Shown here: positions 50,501 to 62,832 of the stretch, in pieces
Layout: every line of letters starts with the position of its first letter
How positions within the stretch are numbered: the first letter of the stretch is position 1
DNA from: Lingula anatina
Taxonomy: Eukaryota > Brachiopoda > Lingulata > Lingulida > Lingulidae
Length of the DNA: 64,000 nt
Direction: 5' to 3'
NCBI RefSeq assembly: GCF_001039355.2
Contig: NW_019774859.1
Location: forward strand, 186,001 to 250,000
Made by a program: the position numbers and the translations under genes
Notes under the pieces: generated by a model
Told to the model about the DNA's origin: nothing
Databases searched by the model: none
The model's input: only the letters and a program-made list of their open reading frames with translations

Positions 50501-50923
50501 AAATGGGTATTAAGTAACGTGTAATATTTGAACGTATTTGAATGCCATATGATATTACCCTCTACCAGGGCCACAGATTGGTTTTTTCACTAGATATTCG
50601 CAGTTGTATCTCTGGTTAATTCAAGTGTACTTGAATTATCCGCGGCAGAGGGTATTAATATATCAATATGTTGTGAAAGATGTATGCTGCTTTACATCAT
50701 GATTTTGAACATGTATTAGTACAAATTAACTGGAGCTTTTGCGTTTAAGAAGTGGTGTATTTCTCTTCTCCGATACATTTAAAGACAGGAGATAAATGTC
50801 CACTTCCATAGTGCCGGTTGTGTCCTATGAAGCTGGTGTCAAGTTTTACTTCTGTTTATTTAAAAAAATTGAGTAGAATTCAGTAATGGATAATCATGAT
50901 GGGGATTTGTCCAATTAAGTACT

Positions 50924-51406
50924 GGTCATTATTTAAGTTGGATAGGGAGGGGGAGTGGAGGAGAAAATGAGAAGTCCTGACCTTTTCAAGCAAAAGTAAG
51001 GGTAGGGTCTTTTAAAAAAGCTATTTTGGTAACTTTTATTAATTCAATTTGTTTTCATGCTTCAAAGTAGTTTTCCTTAAATTTCTATTAGAATTTGCAA
51101 TAATAATGATGTGTTTTTACCGTCTCATATTTACATTTCAATGATTTTTTTTGTAAAACCATTCAATTTTTACATGTGATTTTTATTAAAGTACCCGCAT
51201 GAGTGCAGCGTTTTGACATAGGCCTACTTTTTAAGCCATAGTGAACAATATAATTTTTTTACACGTTTTTTATTGAGGGGGCTGACTTTTTCAATCAATC
51301 TGGAAGGGGGGTCCCGAAAAAAAATGAATGCTATAAGGGGGTCTCAAAATTTTTATCACAGGCATTTTCTCCTCCACCCCACCCTTTTCCTACTTAAATA
51401 ATGACC
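50924..51406. mobile_element. 483-bp MITE with about 45-bp terminal inverted repeats
   Basis: Left end GGTCATTATTTAAGT...GGAGGAGAAAATG (50924 on) is mirrored by the right end (51363-51406). Internal G-rich and C-rich tracts are also mirrored. No target duplication is clear. It lies downstream of the HEPN gene. Confidence 0.6.
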
Positions 51407-52695
51407 TAACCCTTAGGGATTGGGTCAAGCACGGAATTAAACTATACCTTAATTGTTTGCAAGATGTTTCAGTATGATGTGAAGAAAGGAGGGCAAAGGG
51501 TTAACTGTCGAGATGTCAAGACAGTGAATGATTGCGTTTGTACTTATCCTTACTGTGGGAGAGCTTGTAAATCAAAAATAGATATTTATGGCCATTAGAG
51601 ATCATGCCGATGAAGAGAAATCGCAACATGGTACCCTTTTCCAGAAACTTTGGACCGAGCATAAGGCCATTATAGCCAAATATTCCTTGTGTAGTGCGCT
51701 TGTACTTGTAACAAAGTGCACATGTGAGATGATAGCTTGTTGAGCTCTACAAACAGCAATGTATGAGCGGTTGTTACTAAAGTATATATATATGACATTA
51801 TATATCTTAATATGTTACTTGGGTTTTTAATTGATTGGCCTAGCAAACAGTGTTTTGGCACTTTGTAATTTTACTGTTTAATAGTGTTTTTGATTAAGAA
51901 TTAAATTGCTAAAACAAGTGAAATTTAAAAGGCATTTTTTTGGTTAAAAAGACACTAATTTTTTTATGTCTTTTAAATGACACAAACACTAAAGACACTA
52001 TTTTTTCAGTGTCTTTTAAATAATGATATATCGTAATACATTTCCTTCGAAATATAAGTGTGGAGAATAAATTGTCGAAAAGCATTTTTTCTGCATATCT
52101 CTTTATAGGCATCGATCTATATTAATTCTTACTATTGACTTTAGAGGCACTTCGGAAAGTATATTACATAACGCAAGGTATTACCACGGTCTAGTACTGT
52201 TGAATATTCAACGTCAAAAATAGAAAAAAATTATACATGATGAAAATAATAATTATTATACTTTACAAGGGCACGCTTCAAGAGTGATTAGAATACATCC
52301 AATACAAAATAATTCTTGCGACGGAAAGAACTATTTATTTATGAACATGCAGGCAGAGCGCGTCTTTTGACACGTGCGTATTGCTATCACCTGCACCCGT
52401 TGTCGTTATCTATTTTACCTAAAAAAATGTAGAGTTGAATAGAGTACCGAGGTAGGCCCTAAATAAATGAGTACAATTAAATACAGTATACTTGTAATAA
52501 TACGTGGCGCAGGTGATACAGTGATACAGGTGGTAATTAATGTATTTGTTCAACAAAACGAGATTCCATTCTCACTATATTTGCCCAAATCAATGCCTCC
52601 CGAGAAGTCACGTGAATTTAATAAATATGTCGTCACCTAACATTTGTCAAATGTTTGTCTCGCAGGTGAACTGGGGGATTTTTCACATCACAATA
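51407..52695. other. Intergenic, nothing recognised
   Basis: AT-rich with no splice-bounded ORF. Around 51950-52020 there is a cluster of short direct repeats of AAAGACACTA type. Confidence 0.5.
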
Positions 52696-52821
52696 GCGCA
52701 TGCGCGTGTCTTAAAATAGTGCATCTGGAATTTTCCAATTCTGTAAGACAACTGTGTTACTGCTTTGTGAAAGGAAGTAAAACTGCTTTCAAAGAAAGCT
52801 GGGTTTACTGAGAGGGGAGAG
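52696..52821 (+). promoter_or_regulatory. Third, diverged copy of the NRF1/TATA promoter and first exon
   Basis: GCGCATGCGC at 52696-52705 is preceded by CACATCACAATA (copy A: GACATCAGAA). It is followed by CTTAAAATAG in place of the TATA box and by GGAA-TTTT. About 115 bp on, GGGAGAG is followed by the donor GTAAAT at 52822. Spacing and order match copies A and B, but the sequence is diverged, so this is an older paralogue. No coding exon for it could be identified in the window. Confidence 0.5.
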
Positions 52822-54486
52822 GTAAATGCCAGTGCCATGGCTTATGCAGGTTTGTGTTTATCTGATTTTTGACATATCACCGTTATTGTATACGTAGTAA
52901 AGTGAAATGATGGGAGTTTCACCAGGGGAGTAGATTTGCCAAAAAGGTCAGTCTCGTGACAAATATGCTAATGCATAGCTGTGCGTGTGTGAAGTGTAAG
53001 CACACATTAACACTTGTACATACTGCCTTTTCAGTGGTGTTTGTTAATGCTACATGACTCGTTTGTTTACACATCTCTATTTTAGGAATCAGAAGACAAT
53101 TAGGCCTACTGTTAAACAAAAATTTGAGTGAGAGCTTTAACCACTTCCGGCCTCGTTAGTGATAATGATCATCAAAATGTCACGGAAAAAAAGTAATTTT
53201 TCACATTCCATTTGATTCTAAAAATTCGTATTTTATCGCGTAATTAATTATATGTAATGAGCATCCTAACAAAATATAGCTTATAACAACACAAGCTCGA
53301 TTGATTCCGGTGTAACATAACAGAGAGACCCCCATAATAGATCTCGAGAGTCCGCTTTCCATTCACTTGTGCATGTGAGCCTCGCCTTAGTTTCTGACCC
53401 ACTTATCTCGGACTGACCCTAAACATTACAAATATATGAAGGGCGGACTTTCTGTTACACGGAGTCGGGACCCTCAGTTTCGTTACACCTGCCCATCTGG
53501 CCTACACTCAGACGCGGTACAGTGAATCGACAGCAAGTTCATGATGTCACCTGCTCGTACATGTAGTTCTACACAAGCGTTATTTTATCATCCTCATTTT
53601 GTTGTGGCCATTTACTAGTATTCATCACCGTTCATGAAAATTCAGTCAGTGTGGTGTGCAACAGGGCCCCTCGAACCCTGTTTGTCCGCCACTGGCATGC
53701 ACACCGTTTCTAAAACAAACAAATAGAGTGAGGGTGTTTCACGGTCAAGCGTTAATACATGCACAACATGCATCTAGTTACTGATACATCGAGGTGCCGC
53801 ATCCAGGAATGGGGTCTTTATCGCGATTGTGGATATTCAAGCAAGACAAGGTGCGAACAAGTGCGTTCTTTTTCTGATTGGATCTAATTATTTGTGAGTT
53901 TGATCAAACGTTGTCACCTTGCAGTAAACCATTATGGGATTCAAGTGGTTTGCATATTTTTTTTCAGACAGGTTGATTTAAAATGCATAGATCTATAATC
54001 AAGCATTGGTATTATCAGACGTGAAAAGTAAAATTAAATGGAATCTGTTATTGATGGAAGAAAACTTGAAATTAAGCTTTTTAAAGCTTTTTTTTAATAT
54101 TCAATTCATTAAAATGGTGTATGTGGCCTTTTTAGCATCAAGGTGTAATATACAGACCCATTTACACAAAAGAAGCTACAGGTTTGAAAGTGCCACCACA
54201 CAGAAACTGATTCCTGGCTTAATGGGCTTTCACATAAATTGAAACCAAATCATCTAAATCATTGCTTGAGTAAGGATATGGTATTTGGTTAATAACTTGT
54301 AAACATGATATATAGTTTAATGCTTATGAACAAAATTTGGAGCCTCACCTGTCTTATTTTAAAAAAAAATTACGTGAAAAAATGTGAACCTCGAGGCCAT
54401 CACAGTAAAATACGCCCTCTTTAAAAGTGGAGATTGGAGAGAGAAAGTGCGTTCTTTAAGTTATAGAAACACTTTCGAGCTGTAAC
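52822..54486. other. Intron-like or intergenic stretch before the LTR element
   Basis: No conserved coding sequence. A plus-strand ORF at 54006-54242 lacks low-complexity bias but matches nothing I recognise. A downstream exon for the 52696 promoter may have been displaced by the retroelement. Confidence 0.4.
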
Positions 54487-56986
54487 TGTTGCCGACACGG
54501 CAGAAATTATATACGTTATCATTTTTATTTTATATTTTCCACGCTGTTCTTATGTTTATTTATAATGTGTTAGAGAAGACACTAGAACACTGCTCAATAT
54601 TAAGTAACATCTATTCATCTAGTCATGTGATGAACTGTATAAAAGCCGATGTTGCATGTACTCTGTGCGGCAGAGTGGAGGTATGTTACGATATTACNGT
54701 TTTTCTGGGGACAATTGGTGCTTATGTGACCCATTTCATGGCAATTATAGCACCTGGTGATGCCCCTAGGGGATGTACCAAACTGAGTGTCATTGCCCTT
54801 TTGTGTTTGGTTTACGGACTGACGGAATAACTGAATCAATTCTAACAACGATGATTCAATGTTTTGCAACCTCTGTTCTGTATCAATGGACTGAAATGAT
54901 TTTGTCCGATTAAGACTCAAGCTACGAGATGAAAACTGAACGCGACTCACATTTGGTGGATTTTGATGCTCATTATAACCTGTACATGGAGACTGGGGTT
55001 CTTTAAAAGTAACTTTGCGCACTTGCTTATTACAATTTTCATTGCGTAACCCCAAAATTTGCATATTTGCTCCACACGTACGGGCATTTTCGACCGCCTC
55101 TTCTAATGTTCTAGGTTTCATGCACATCACTTTTCCCACTAGGTTTCATGCACATCACTTTTCCCACTAAATCTTTATCTGAACACCCACGTAAAAACGA
55201 TTCAGTAACCATTTGATTGAATAGGCCAGTACCACGGTAGGCAGACAACGCTAATATTCTCACACGTGAGCCAAATTCTTCATAGCTTTCATTTTCTTTT
55301 TGTTTTACAGCGGCCAGTTCTGTTCGCGCCAATGATGAATTTTCAGTTTTTCCGAAACATTTCATAAGGGTATCTACAACACTGTGCAGGTGCATTCTTT
55401 CGTTAGGAGGTAGTTTTACAAACTTGTCGAGGGCTTGATCATGATTTCATAGATTTCTTTGACTCCCCATCCCTTGCTCTCAGCAACGCAACATAATTTT
55501 ACGTAATATGAATAGAAGTTAGTACTTCCATCATATGATTGAAAACGGGTGGGCGGCCGGGGGCAGGTAATGTGTGACCCATTGTATATGGGAAATGACC
55601 TACCTGTTGGAGGTGGTTGTCGGTTTTCGTCAGTATACAGGGGAGTGTCCACTGGCCGCGATCTTTGCGTGGGAGTGAATCTGGGTACATCCTCACAGTA
55701 TTGTCGGTGTGGCCCTGTCGGATCAGAATTCTGACGTCCATAACGGCACGCTAGCACGGTTGGGTCACTGACAACTGGCTGCACCGGGTCTGGTACAAAA
55801 TCAGCATTTGAACTTATTCGCTCAGCTAAACCATGAGTTGAAGACTCTGTTGAAGTATCAGAGACAGGTGGAGCATCGGCATCATGAGGATTATTTATCT
55901 CAATGTGTCCTTGCTGAGCATGAGTCAAGGGTGCAGCTGAATTTTCCAATAAGGATGGATTGTCACTTCTCATATATGAGATAAATTCTGTTTGAAATTT
56001 CTGCAGTCCTTCTGTCATTTTATAAACATTTTCACATAGTCCTTCAAATTTTGAGTTTAAGTGTCTAATTTCGTTTTCCATTCGTGTAATCCGTGTTTCC
56101 TCACAAATATTGTCAATTTCATTTGAGCATAGAGGCTCCATGTTGTTTAAAATCGTAAAATTATCATTCAACGTTGTTGCCGACACGGCAGAAATTATAT
56201 ACGTTATCATTTTTATTTTATATTTTCCACGCTGTTCTTATGTTTATTTATATTGTGTTAGAGAAGACACTAGAACACTGCTCAATATTAAGTAACATCT
56301 ATTCATCTAGTCATGTGATGAACTGTATAAAAGCCGATGTTGCATGTACTCTGCGCGGTCATTTATATACTTACTGGCAGAGTGGAGGTATGTTACGATA
56401 TTACGTGTAGATTGTGTAAAATTCGTGTTAAATAAAGTGTAATTCACTTATATAGAGATATTTTGTGTAGTTTACAAAAGTTTACATAAGTTTACTTAAG
56501 TTTAATCAGTAACATAAGTTATGAGCATCGTGTTTATTAAAGTTTATGTTAGTATGGGAGTGGCATTTTCATGACCAACACGCACATGTATATTTATGTT
56601 ATCAAATAAATTTACAGTACCAGCTCAGATTTCTATGGCCGTATCTGAGCAGCCAGTTACTAGCGGAGAAAGCGAGTCTGGATATTGTTCTAGTGTGAGT
56701 GTTTTAAAATTAAATAAATAATAAGAGAAAACTTACATGCTTGTAAAGATCAATTATTTGTTGTTAAGATCTCATGAATTAAGTTTACTATATTTAGTTT
56801 ATTTATCTCATTATTTTACTGTTTTGTTATTATTATTTTTTCTTTTTCTTTTCTTTTTATAGTTTTCACCAGTTTTGTCCAGTTTCTGTTCAGTTTCTGT
56901 TCGGATTCTGTTCAGTTCTGTTCACTGCGTGAATAAACGGCAGTATTATCCAATGGTGTTGCTTCATTTACTCGTGGTCCGCTACA
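54487..56986 (-). mobile_element. Gypsy-like LTR retrotransposon, incomplete
   Basis: Minus-strand element. The full 5' LTR is 56175-56986 (812 bp, 5'-TGTAGCGG...GGCAACA-3'). A degraded gag follows, and part of a 3' LTR lies at 54487-54697, cut off by the N at 54698. The two LTR parts agree except for one substitution and an 18-19-bp deletion, so the insertion is fairly young. No protease, reverse transcriptase or integrase is present. The N probably replaces the missing pol region, because a repeat-spanning join would collapse it. Confidence 0.75.
54711..56141 (-). pseudogene. Degraded retrotransposon gag
   Basis: Start at 56141 (MEPLCSNEID). The N-terminal part is coiled-coil-like, the middle has a retrotransposon gag core (ESYEEFGSRVRILALSAYRG), and the C-terminal zinc knuckle CYNCHEMGHISTNC (54711-54752) has CCHC spacing. 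The frame is broken near 55440 (one-base shift) and again by a 28-bp tandem duplication (55113-55140 and 55141-55168). Confidence 0.75.
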
Positions 56987-57566
56987 GTGAAAAACTAGAA
57001 CAACCCAAGGCTGGGTTATATTGGAGGGTTCTCTAGAGGGAAACTTGCCATCCCGAGGTTGGGATACACCGGAGAACTCGACAAGTGCTAATCTTGTTTC
57101 CCCGAGGGTACACGCTGTTTCACCGTCACACTAGACCATGACTGACACAGGAGAGGAAAAGCCTGNCTACAGCATCTAAGATTAAAAATTAAACCTATTA
57201 AAATATCTTTAAGCATACTTAAATACTACTTTATATTAATAAATTGCCATTCACTCAAAAACTTAAGCACAAGTCATCTATATGCTGTATGAAAAGACAT
57301 ATTTTACTTAATAAAAATATTGATAATTTGTTTACCTATATCTCCCTGTCATACAATGACACTATCACTATCAGGAGTATTAACAAATTAAGCTCTATTC
57401 ATTCTATCAGTATCAGTTAAGCATCTTTTGTATATTCAATTCAAGAAGTTAAATTGTACCCTTTAATATATACTAATTGTCATTGACCAACGATATTAAC
57501 TCTTATAATACTCATTTTTCATTTCATTGGATATTTTGTAATCCCTGTTGAAAACAAAAACAAAAA

Positions 57567-57633
<67 letters not shown>

Positions 57634-58286
57634 TTTACAAGTATATGTACTTTATACATATGTATGCATACGTGCAAAAAGTAATATGAAAAAAAAACAA
57701 AACATGCTTGTTAATACACTTATTAGTTCATTAAGTTCTCTTTAATCTGAATAATAAACTTTTAATTAATTATCTATTTGATTGCAGTTGTAACCATTGC
57801 TAAAATATGGAACAAACAAACAAAATTCCTCAGTGAATCAGCTTTGAACCCTATAAACTTTAACATAGTCAGACCATCATATATAAATACCTAGTCTTCC
57901 ACCCTGCTATCACTGCTGTCCTACACACTGACTATACCTTATGTTCTAGTTCCTACATCTAACACATCATATACAAATAGCTAGTCTTCCACCCTGCTAT
58001 CACTGCTGTCCTACACACTGACTATACCTTATGTTCTGGTTCCTACATGTACAACCTATCCTCAATGTTACGTTTTCCTTTTATAAGAAACTAGAGGATC
58101 AGAAAATAGTAACTTTATCTAAAATGTAAACAACATGTTAGAGCCACCATATATAAATACATAGTCTTCCACTGTGATATCAGAGCTGTCCTACATCTAC
58201 AACCTATCCTCATTATCAGTGATAACACATTTACAAACATCAGCTGTTTAATATATTTTAATCATTATTCAATGTGATCATCATAG
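56987..58286. other. Gene-free flank with repeats downstream of TRIM gene 1
   Basis: Contains an N (57166), an (AAT)n microsatellite (57570-57628), and imperfect about 105-bp tandem repeats at 57866-58230 built around GTCTTCCAC...GCTGTCCTAC. Part of it may be the 3'UTR of the TRIM gene at 58287. Confidence 0.55.
57866..58230. repeat. About 105-bp tandem repeats shared by both TRIM 3' flanks
   Basis: Two near-identical units (57866-57970 and 57961-58050) and a diverged third (58141-58230). Related sequence (CTGCTATCAC, GACTGACTATACC, CCTATCCTCATTATCA) recurs at 63236-63320 beside the second TRIM-NHL gene. Confidence 0.75.
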
Positions 58287-60308
58287 TTACTGTAAGTACT
58301 GGAATGTCTTAACTTTGCCATGTTCCTCTGCCACCACCAGCTGGCCAGCAGGGTTGATGGCTAATGCTGTCGGACACTCCAACCCATCATCCTGAGTGGC
58401 AATGTATCTGATACACTCTTCTTGTGCATCCAGTGCCACTATTCTGTGGTTATTACAGTCAGCAATGAAGATGTGACCATAGATGTCTGTGCACACTCCA
58501 CAAGGTCCATCCAACTCACCATCACCACTGCCTCGTGTGCCGCCATACTCGTACAGCTGATTAGCACTACAGTCATATTTATCATTCAGCTGATGAAAAG
58601 ATGACAACATATATATACAGTGGTGGTCTTTGTTTGATATCACAATGTTATCATTCACACTGTTCACTATGATGTACATTTTGCAATTGTCACTGATGTA
58701 CTCTGGGTTTCTACGCGCTGTTGTTTGCATTGGGGCTTTACATTTTTTGAGTGGAATAGTGTCCAGGAACTGTTCACTGTCTGCATGGAATATGAGGATG
58801 GATCTGCCATCACAAACCATCACATGACCTTGTCTGTTCAGTGTGATACCGAGTGGACGACTCTTCCGTCTGTTCAATGTAGTCAGATTACGCTGATCCT
58901 GACCCATGGTTGTCACCTGCTGACCTCTGGTAGTGTACACTTGGACACAGCGGTCACCCCATGATGTTATATACAGAAGGCCAGTCTGTGACACAGCCAC
59001 ATCAAATGGACGTTTTATTTTAATGTCAAACTTAAATTGACCATCATTTGTGAATACTTTTGTTCTGTCATTCCCTCTCATTTCGTCACGACTATATGAA
59101 TCCACAACGTATGTATATTGCTCATCGACGGCCAATCCAGTTATGCACACTCTACCTTTGTCATCTTTCAGCTTAGCACTGAATGAATGCACACACTTTG
59201 CCGTCGGTAAGAAAACTGGAGTATGCAGCGCTAATCTTGGATTTGTTTTCTGGCCAGCTAATGGAGGTTGTGACTGTACCGTCACCTGTCCTAACATAGA
59301 TTCAAGTCCAGGAGATTGTGGCGCTGATCTTGGATATGTTCTCTGTCGAGCTAATTGTTGCCGTGTCTGTATTGTCACCTGCCCTAACATGGCTTCCAGT
59401 CCGGCAGCAGATATCTCACCAGGACTGTAGGATATCTGTGCTGCTGTACCTGGAAGAGGTGTTTTCCACATCGCTTCAAGTCTTTTTATCAGAGATTTTG
59501 CATGAACCATGATATCAGAGTCAGTGCCATTAGTGATAAGTTGCTGGGCAAAGTCACAGGCGCTTTGCAAGGAGGCATGGTGGAATTCAAGGATTTCCTC
59601 CCTCTGCTTTTGCTTGTTGTCGTAAGCAGAATTCACGTCGGATATCAACGTCTCTTCCCTCTGATGAATTAATCTGCACATTATCTGAGCTTGCTTTTGG
59701 ATGCATTTGATAGTGGCTGCCCTGGTTTGAGAGTCCCTTGGTCCAGTGGCTGCTTCCAAGGCAACTGCCTCTTTAAACATGTTTGTTGTTTTCGTGGTTT
59801 TCATAAGGGCAGCTTTGATTTTGTCTCTGCTAATTTTAGCAACTTGTTCAACTGATGAAATACGATGTCCACTATGTTCTGTTACTATACACTTGCCACA
59901 TATAACAGTGTCATCATCTTCACAGTAATATTTTAATTCCTTATTAGGATGTTTCTCACAACTGATTCTCATCTGTGCAATGGCCTGTGTCACATCATGC
60001 ACATCGGTTTCTTTGTTTGGAGATGAGACTTCATGCTGCTGTCTCTGACTCAGAAGCTCCTTCGTTGTGTGAACACGGAAATCTTTTTTCAGTTTCACGA
60101 GTCCTTCTCTTGGTAATTTTATCTCTTCTCTACAAAGGGGGCACTGAAATGTCTTGTCCACAGATACAGTTTTCGAAGCATGGTCAGATATACAACCAAA
60201 GCAAAATGTATGGTAGCAAGACAGCACACGGGGGTCCTCATACTCTCCCAAACAGATGCAACATGTCAAGATTTTTTCTTTAATATCTGCTGCTAGTGCT
60301 TCTGCCAT
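58287..60308 (-). CDS. TRIM-NHL protein (RING, B-box, coiled coil, NHL), 673 residues
   Basis: Single-exon ORF. RING: C16, C19, C31, H33, C36, C39, C56, C59 (C3HC4, all present), preceded by a helical start. B-box type 2: C117, H120, C129, D132, C137, C140, H145, H148, complete. A coiled coil follows (about 155-285). The C-terminal third (about 375-673) holds NHL-type beta-propeller repeats, for example ITLNRQGHVMVCDG and GVCTDIYGHIFIADCNNHR. No filamin domain is evident, in contrast to TRIM2/3/71. Predicted role: cytosolic RING E3 ubiquitin ligase whose propeller binds protein or RNA. Such intron-less TRIM-NHL genes are expanded in several invertebrates. The intact zinc ligands argue for an active ligase. 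The paralogue at 63358 lies in the same orientation. Confidence 0.9.
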   Translation of the reverse strand: MAEALAADIKEKILTCCICLGEYEDPRVLSCYHTFCFGCISDHASKTVSVDKTFQCPLCREEIKLPREGLVKLKKDFRVHTTKELLSQRQQHEVSSPNKETDVHDVTQAIAQMRISCEKHPNKELKYYCEDDDTVICGKCIVTEHSGHRISSVEQVAKISRDKIKAALMKTTKTTNMFKEAVALEAATGPRDSQTRAATIKCIQKQAQIMCRLIHQREETLISDVNSAYDNKQKQREEILEFHHASLQSACDFAQQLITNGTDSDIMVHAKSLIKRLEAMWKTPLPGTAAQISYSPGEISAAGLEAMLGQVTIQTRQQLARQRTYPRSAPQSPGLESMLGQVTVQSQPPLAGQKTNPRLALHTPVFLPTAKCVHSFSAKLKDDKGRVCITGLAVDEQYTYVVDSYSRDEMRGNDRTKVFTNDGQFKFDIKIKRPFDVAVSQTGLLYITSWGDRCVQVYTTRGQQVTTMGQDQRNLTTLNRRKSRPLGITLNRQGHVMVCDGRSILIFHADSEQFLDTIPLKKCKAPMQTTARRNPEYISDNCKMYIIVNSVNDNIVISNKDHHCIYMLSSFHQLNDKYDCSANQLYEYGGTRGSGDGELDGPCGVCTDIYGHIFIADCNNHRIVALDAQEECIRYIATQDDGLECPTALAINPAGQLVVAEEHGKVKTFQYLQ

Positions 60309-61588
60309 GTCTGGCTGCTTCTATGTTAGTGTACGCGGCGCTAAAAGCTGGCTGTAATGCCACGGATACAGGTTTAGCAAAGATAGTGTCAGTGATTCCC
60401 GATTTTATCTACTTCCTGGTTCAGCAGTTTTGATGAACAAACATCACAGTCGCATAAACACAGTGTTTTAATAAAATAAACTCAGTGCACCTTTTCAGCA
60501 GCGTAATGTCTTAAATCAGTTTTTCTGGCAAATGTTTTAAATACCTGAAATATCCGTTTTGTTCCTTCCTTTCCCGCTTGTAAATGCTCACAGGTAGACA
60601 GAAAATGGCGTCTCTTTATTACTTGCATTTGAATGTGGCCTTATCTTTATGTCCTATTTAAAACACACGCAGATGGAGTCAGTTACGCTACGTCAATTCG
60701 TTCAAGGAACTTATGTCTCGTTTCATTTTATTGAACGATTTAAATTCAGATCAGTTAATTTCAGGTCTTGATGCAGAGCAGAGGTGCGTTACTGAGCATG
60801 GAGTGGGATTAACCAACGAATGTTCGGAAGGAACTGTTTAATGTACAATGATGCAACTGAACAAACATCCTACCCCACCTGACGTTATCTGTTTCACAGA
60901 TAAACAGCTGCACGCTCTCAATGAGCATCTGGACATGCACAGGGAGATAGTTCAACTGATTTAGCAAAGGTGGGCTCCGGTTACTAACAGGATCGACCTG
61001 ACACAATTCCCATGAGCCCAGTTTTGTTCATTTTTGTGAAAGAATCAGCGTGCCTCCAGTACCAGACTGCAATGTGTACTATGTATTATACGTATTGCCA
61101 AAATGTACATAGAAAAAAGTGTCACCTCTACCGCATTTATGTAATTGCTACAAGGGTACCCATAGATTTAATTTTTCTATTACATAACAACTAGAAATAG
61201 AACATTAACCTAGCTGCAAATATCACATTTACCCAACAAGCGTAACCAGTGAAATCCTCCAACCCAATTGCCTTCAATATGAAGTCCCTAAATTTTAACA
61301 AACTGATCGACAAAGGAGGGAGTTTTGACGGCCAAATTTCCAAAATATTGGCTTGTTCCGAGGGTTATACAATATCATAACCCAACAGGCACATTAACGA
61401 AATTACCTGGGTAAGACCCACCCGATAGAGAGGATCTGATCACGACGTCAAAAACACAAAGTTTCATGAAATTTAATAACTTGACTGCAACATTTAACGA
61501 GAATTAGGCAATATTAGGCATATTTCTGCGTTTACAGTCACAAGACATCTGCTCTGTCGCCGTTATTTTGGAAGGGGGCCACTCCGTA

Positions 61589-61627
<39 letters not shown>

Positions 61628-62116
61628 ATTAATTAATTAATTTTTTGTTTGCCGTTTTGGAAGGACAATTGGCATTTAATATGCTGAGAGACCCAGTTTC
61701 TGTATGTAAACTCCTCTATATTAGCGTTATATTTAGGCAAAAGCTTAGGATGAAATGAATAGGAACTATAGTTAAAGATAGTATTTGCCTGGATGTGAAA
61801 AAGACGTGGACTTTTTACTTTCAACGTCAACACCTAAACTCTGCTCTGTTTTTTAAAATCAAAATGCAGATATTTGATCATTTCACTTTCTTTCACTTTC
61901 AAATGTATGTAAAGTGTTTTTGAAAAACAATACGTGAAAAATTTGCACATGTTAGAGTCAAGTAGTCATCTGGGAAAGACGCATACGTAAAGGACATTTA
62001 GTCCAATAAATAAAATGTAAATAAGAAAAACCTATTATATTTAATGAGATAAATAAATTAATTAACCAGATGCTGTAAACAGCAGCAGGTGCCTGTTTTT
62101 ATGTGTGTCCTTTTCA

Positions 62117-62147
<31 letters not shown>

Positions 62148-62795
62148 GGAGTCATAACATGTTCAGGGACATATTCAAAAACTCATTAGCGCAAAATCTG
62201 TATAACAAGAAACATTCAAAATCAAATCACTAATACCTAAGATCCACCCTTGTGTTCAATAAATGTCTACTAGTAATAGACATTTAATAGCTAAATAAAT
62301 CAAATACAGTTTTAATATGTAATTGTGAATATTTAAAGCAGAAAAATCTGTGTACAAATACTATTGTACAACAAGACATCTTAATTCACAATGACAACAC
62401 AGTCTGCACTCAAGTTACTCAAGGGGTACGTGTCAGACAATTAAGCTGATTACATTGTTAGAAATTTCGCTAGAAGCCCACAGAGTTAGATTGATCCAGC
62501 TAGTATTTGGCATAAGTAATTCTATTTTACAACCAGGTATTCAGTGACCCAACCTGGTACAAAGAGCAGCTACCCCAGTATCAGTGTCTTAAGAAGTGAG
62601 TTTTTACTAGGTTCAATCTAGTTTAGACCTCGTTCAGCAAACTCTGTATTAAACTACCGTAATAAAAAATGTACTAATTTCATAAACATCTAAATATTCT
62701 TAAAATGAACCAATTGCAACATGGCTCTCTTTTTGTCTTGCTGACTGAATGTACATGTACAGGTATATCCATGAACATAGTGATTGATTTATTCA

Positions 62796-62832
<37 letters not shown>

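Noticed and set aside
54489-54830. Plus-strand ORF through the LTR
   Set aside because: It crosses the N at 54698 and repeats at 56174-56410 as plain LTR sequence, so it is not a gene.
59050-59430. Plus-strand ORF of 126 codons opposite the TRIM gene
   Set aside because: Shadow of the conserved minus-strand TRIM-NHL frame.
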